64,000 bases of DNA from Stratiolaelaps scimitus (taxonomy: Eukaryota; Arthropoda; Arachnida; Mesostigmata; Laelapidae), in contig JABWDB010000011.1 in assembly GCA_019614645.1 (NCBI GenBank), forward strand, positions 1,723,501 to 1,787,500. The letters are read 5' to 3'. Position numbers and translations under genes: made by a program. Positions 59,787 to 64,000 of this stretch are shown here, piece by piece; position 1 is the stretch's first letter, and each line of letters begins with the position of its first letter. The notes below the pieces were generated by a model that saw only the letters and a program-made list of their open reading frames with translations, had not been told where the DNA came from and ran no database searches.

Positions 59787-62709
59787 AAATTATCCAGCAA
59801 TAGATAGACTCAATAAATAGAGCGCAGTCGTCGCCGACCACTGTGTCGTCTCATGATGCATATATTGGACATGTTCACTGATATTGGGACCCTGTTATAT
59901 TAATATTCCTATTTAAAAGTTTGGACAATGTCTACATAGACGGCCGTCTTGCGGCTTCCCCGCGTGTCGCTATGCAGCGAAATCGAGATCAATGGAGATT
60001 GAGGACAGAATAACTATCGATAAAGAATGACACAAAGACTGACTACCCCCTGCCACTGAAAACGACCACAGCAAACAATGACCACCCCCGGGCAGCAGAG
60101 TCAGGTGACGACACAGGCCAATGCCGAAGCCGAAGTCGTGTGGCCAACAAGCCGACTCGCATCGCAAGCGTTGTCTAGTACAGCAACAGATAGACGCTGA
60201 GTGTTAACCCTCGGACGTTATATAATTAAACAAAGAGAGAGAGAAAAAGGTGAAGTCAAACTTTAGGAAAAAAAAATGCGACATCCCTAACTGTCGCCCT
60301 TGGATCAAGCGCTGCATTCTGCTACATTAGCTAAATGTGCACTCCACCTCATTGCCATATTGTATACGAGCATAATCTAGACTCAAATAGGGTCTGTATG
60401 CGTGGTACATGTTAGTCCTTCTCGTCCATGAGTCATAAGGGAAACGATTGAGGGCCGCCGATCGCCCCCATCCCGGCAGCAATCGAATGCTGAGTAGCAA
60501 CGGGCGAATTTAGCCGATCGTAATGGCCGTCCTCCATGTACACTGTCGTGTAGTGTGGGATGATGTGCATCGTATGCTATGATTCGTTCGTACTTTCCTG
60601 TCGTTCAAATGGGGAATTATAGTGGTCCCTTTACGATGTACGAAGCTCGCTCCACCACCGCTTCGACCTCTGCCCGATCGAAGTCAGCGACGGCCGCGTT
60701 CGTTCGGAGGCTGGCGCGAAGCGGAGGGGAGTCTGTGCTGGCTCCTCGCGGGTTCAAGCATTACTGACACCACCCGCGATGTGTCTGATGATGTCCGTTG
60801 GCAAACAACTTCCCGAACAAACTGGAGGCAGCGACGGCTTCCTCTACCGCCGGGGAAGAGAAATGGATGAAATCCACGGCACCGGCAATCGCCCGGCTGC
60901 GCAAGGCGTCGCGAGCACACTCATCGCGTTTGTTTACGACCTCTGAACTTTACGACGAACGACGACAACGACGCGCCCAAAACGAAAACCTTCACGATAA
61001 CCTCACAAGCCATAACGAATGATTTAGGCTGCCGTCACGCCCGGCCCCAGCTCGCTGTTCATCGACAGGCCGAGCATCGACAACAATGCCAGTCCCGGTC
61101 TCTTCCCCCGCCGTTCATACATACATCACAAGATATATAGGTGTGTCCGTGGACTGAGGCGGGTGTGTGCTTCTTCATTCGGCTCGCTCCTCCCTTGAAC
61201 CCCTCCGCCCCTCTTAGCACAAGCGAATGGGCAGAGATGGCACGGCGACGGGATGTCCCACAGACAGAACAGGTTTATGGAAGAAAACGAGGAAGTGGCC
61301 AACAAAACCGTTGCCGTTGCAAAGCGGACTACGGACACGGATATCGCAGAGCTCATTGGAGCATCAGTGTCGCCTATCAAACGATCCGAATCAAGCTTGC
61401 ACGGACGCGGAAGCGTGATGATACATCGCGGTGTACAGAGATATTCGAGTGTCGTTATCATCCGTTGTGTAACAGTATGAAGGTGTACGGGGCGGCGGAC
61501 GCACTTAGGACCACACGGAGCGATTAGATGCCGATGTGTTTTCTAGCATCTGGGTTATCCGCGTTGGCTACCGCGTGTCATGGTTCACTCCAGATGGGAG
61601 CCACAGTTGGATCAAGAGGCATCCGTCGAATTCAGTGAGTTCAGTCCTCCGCTGTTGTGCGTAAGATACACTCAGATTTAATGGAACACTTGAATGAGTC
61701 CTACAATGTGCTCGCAGCGTGGGTTCCACACAACTGAGCTAGACATAGGGGAGCAAGGCCGTCTCGCCGGACAAACATGTGCGTGATCGCTCCCGACAAA
61801 TACGCTGAATGGAAAATTTTGACCGATCGAGAACAGAGATTGCAAATCGTGAGGAGATCGTGCCACATACGCACAACGCACAGAGACGGAGGCCTGCCGC
61901 TGTACGTTGTAACCAGTTCGAAATTATGTAGTTCATCTTTCGAGGACACATCCAGAAGAAAGTGATGATGTGACGTTATTCAGAGGGTGGACGCGACAGA
62001 TGAAAATTTCGCTTTCCATCGTGGCCAATAGAGAGGCTTCCAGCGATAAAAGCAATCTGTTCTTCCGATATATCTGTGCCTCTGTACATTCGCCTCTGCT
62101 CGCCCACGACTCTCATATCTCTGTGACCATCGTGCACAGAGCCCTGAACTCCTCTTCCGTCATATTGTTGCACGCGTTCTGGGTTTCCCGAAGTGGCGGT
62201 TTCTTCCTTTGAGAGCTAATGGGACAAAACGAAGAGGAAAAGAAGGGCACAGGCATTGGGGAAGGCACCGCGAGAGAAAATGAGCTCGTTGCTATGCCGT
62301 TTTGCTTCGACCGAGAATGACCACCACATCACGCGACGCATCTAGTGCCCAGCGGGTTTTCAGTACCCCTCAGGACTGCCGACCGAAATGCACTAGCCCA
62401 ACCTCAACTCCGATCGCCTGCTTGTGTTTCGCCTTAAGGAAATCGCTGGGTCGTTCCGAACGACGATCGTTTTGACGGAAATATTCACCCTTTGCCCGCC
62501 CTCATCCCCTCGGTGCAGTGCTTCGGAAGAGAGTAGGATGCGGCGGCGGCGGCTTGCTCCCTCTGGACAGTGGTGGTGGCCGATCGCAACCGACAGACGT
62601 TGCTCTGTTCTGACCCCTTTCCTTTTGTGGGTCCTTGGCCGAACCCTGTCTCCCCACTAAACAACGGAACGTTTTCCCTCCTCTCACGACGACTCTCCGC
62701 TGGGAACAG

Positions 62710-62893
62710 CCAGCACCATTGTGGAGGCTCGGACTCTCCGTTGTGAACGGGCGCAGGGCGGGCAACGCGCCCTCGATTCCACCGGTTCGGTTCTGGACTG
62801 CGAACACCACTACTATTATGTTAGTACGAGCCCCGCTGCTGCCGCCGGCGTCCGGCCTCTGCCGCTTCCCTTGCCGCAATCTGAGGTTGAGAG
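62710..62893 (+). CDS. Candidate internal exon, unknown product
   Basis: I do not recognise the product. A CT-rich tract and AACAG (ending at 62709) give a good acceptor. The donor is AG-GTACTT at 62892-62899. The 184-bp segment reads as about 60 codons of mixed composition containing DSTGSVLDCEHHYYYV, then an Ala run, a Leu-Pro alternation (PLPLPLP) and QSEVER before the donor. Third positions are G/C-rich. A frame extending past the donor would stop at 62918. Two other frames, one on the minus strand, are also open. Both splice sites and a natural-looking peptide make this one of the better exon candidates. Confidence 0.25.
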
Positions 62894-64000
62894 GTACTTG
62901 GAGGTTTGTATTTTATAGCCAGCCGGCGGAAACCGACGGGAGGTCGGCGTATGGGACATAAAAACGCTTGACTTTAGCAGCAGCCGCAACGGTGGTGGTA
63001 GAAGCCCCGATCGCCATGAGGGTCCGGCGTTTGCCACCATGAGTGTGGGTGACTCAATCGTCGACGGCCCCTAGACAAACCAAGAGAGAAAGAAGGAGGG
63101 AGCGAGCTGGAGAAAAAAACTGGGACGAGTCCGAATACCAGGAGAGGGCAGCATTAGTCTGGTGCGCCGGTCTATAGTTTAGAACGGAAAAAAACGCTAA
63201 AATAGCGGCTCGCCGAAGAGAACGAGTGCAGTGCCCTGCCCTGCCTCGCACAGAAAGTGCCGTCGCGCACGAACTCAGACGGGAGACGGCAGCTCAATTG
63301 CCGAATTGAACCTCCGGAACGCCGTCGCACTGAGCGGCAATACTGCTCGACCGTTCGACTGGCAAGATTCGAAAATATGAGACTCGGCTGGACGGATACC
63401 TGGAACTCGATAGGGGAAGACTGGCGTTGGAGTTTGCTTGCTGCGCTGCCACGGTACGAGTTTTGCAAGGCTTCCTTCCGACAAGCTGCGGACGAGGGGT
63501 GTAAACCTATACGAAACCGCACCACGGGGTCGTTGAATGGTAAGGGCGTATAAGCCTTCGCGTGGTGAGCTCTGAGAACTGCTCTCTGTGACCACGCACA
63601 CGTATGGCTTGCAATATACAGACACATTCTAGAGTGCACAGTACACAGACATTATACTCAGCAGCATCTGACATCGAAGTAGGCACTGGCACTGCAAGAC
63701 GGCGGCAGGAAATCGGGCTGAACACAGCTTCCCCATCGATGGATGGCATCACTTCTATCCACCGCCACTTCTGTCTGTTCTTGAGCCAATTCGGGAATCA
63801 TCTGCGGTGCGAGATTCTGCCGAGCGAAAAAATAACCAGTGTTGTATTAAAGCTGCGTGGCAGAGGGCTTCAAGAGTCCTCGTCATCATCGTCATGCTAT
63901 CCGCTTGCCCGTCTCGCTGACGCGAGAATCACAACAGTCCCACAACACTGCACCTCGAAGCCGTCCGCTGGCGTTCTGCACCTGCGTCGTTAAGCGAGTC
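62894..64000. other. Non-coding stretch to the window end
   Basis: No gene is recognised. Overlapping frames on both strands (up to 155 codons, minus, 63172-63639; 129 codons, plus, 63604-63993) carry no recognisable domain. Confidence 0.45.

Larger units (their letters stand above)
51177..62709. other. Long stretch, no confident gene
   Basis: No gene is recognised in about 11.5 kb. The minus-strand frame at 52.7-53.15 kb has coding-like codon use but no convincing donor. Microsatellites lie at 52888-52910, 53406-53430, 53449-53490 and 59751-59784, a hairpin at 57261-57288, and AT-rich blocks near 54.1-54.45 and 57.4-58.8 kb. A 74-codon frame at 60798-61022 is rich in charged residues (SELYDERRQRRAQNEN) but lacks other support. 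Confidence 0.45.

Noticed and set aside
60204..60230. TTAACCCTCGG, like the end of some piggyBac-type elements
   Set aside because: No matching inverted end with TTAA was found nearby. A single short word is not evidence of an element.

Overview
This window reads as nuclear DNA of an invertebrate animal, most likely an arthropod. By eye it is about half G+C and rich in CpG. It is dense in pure dinucleotide microsatellites (TA, GA, CA) and trinucleotide tracts (GCC, CAG), and it carries a decayed animal mariner transposon and a Tc1/mariner-type foldback element. The mixture of CpG richness with pure TA and GA runs resembles hymenopteran (ant or wasp) intergenic and intronic DNA, but that placement is only an impression. 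No bacterial gene organisation, rRNA, canonical tRNA or CRISPR array was seen.

The window is gene-poor. In 64 kb at this composition, six-frame reading is expected to give some open frames near 180 codons by chance, and almost every long frame here is of that kind. The longest (about 2.5-3.4 kb, minus strand) runs through a TA repeat. The only protein-coding relic recognised with confidence is the mariner transposase at 3911-4963. It is full length for the family, lies in one reading frame, and is broken by three in-frame stop codons. It sits inside a complete 1285-bp element with 32-bp terminal inverted repeats and TA target duplications.

Layout: 1-3.76 kb is microsatellite-rich non-coding DNA. 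The mariner element lies at 3.77-5.05 kb. From 5.05 to 11.4 kb there is GC-rich non-coding DNA with a perfect 31-bp palindrome (5.85 kb), a G-quadruplex motif (6.86 kb) and a miRNA-precursor-like hairpin (8.70-8.80 kb). A 623-bp non-autonomous element with long inverted repeats and four copies of one motif (IR/DR layout) lies at 11.39-12.01 kb. From 12 to 64 kb there is mostly unassigned sequence with scattered candidate exons (17.1, 21.3, 24.6, 36.5-37.6, 38.8-39.1, 51.0 and 62.7 kb), hairpins (39.6, 43.3, 50.8 and 57.3 kb) and microsatellites. The candidate exons have coding-like composition and plausible splice sites but no recognised homology. They are offered at low confidence, and nothing shows that they belong to one gene.

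The two observations most worth following up are the 39-bp-stem hairpin at 8698-8801, which has the geometry of an animal pri-miRNA, and the IR/DR foldback element at 11392-12014.
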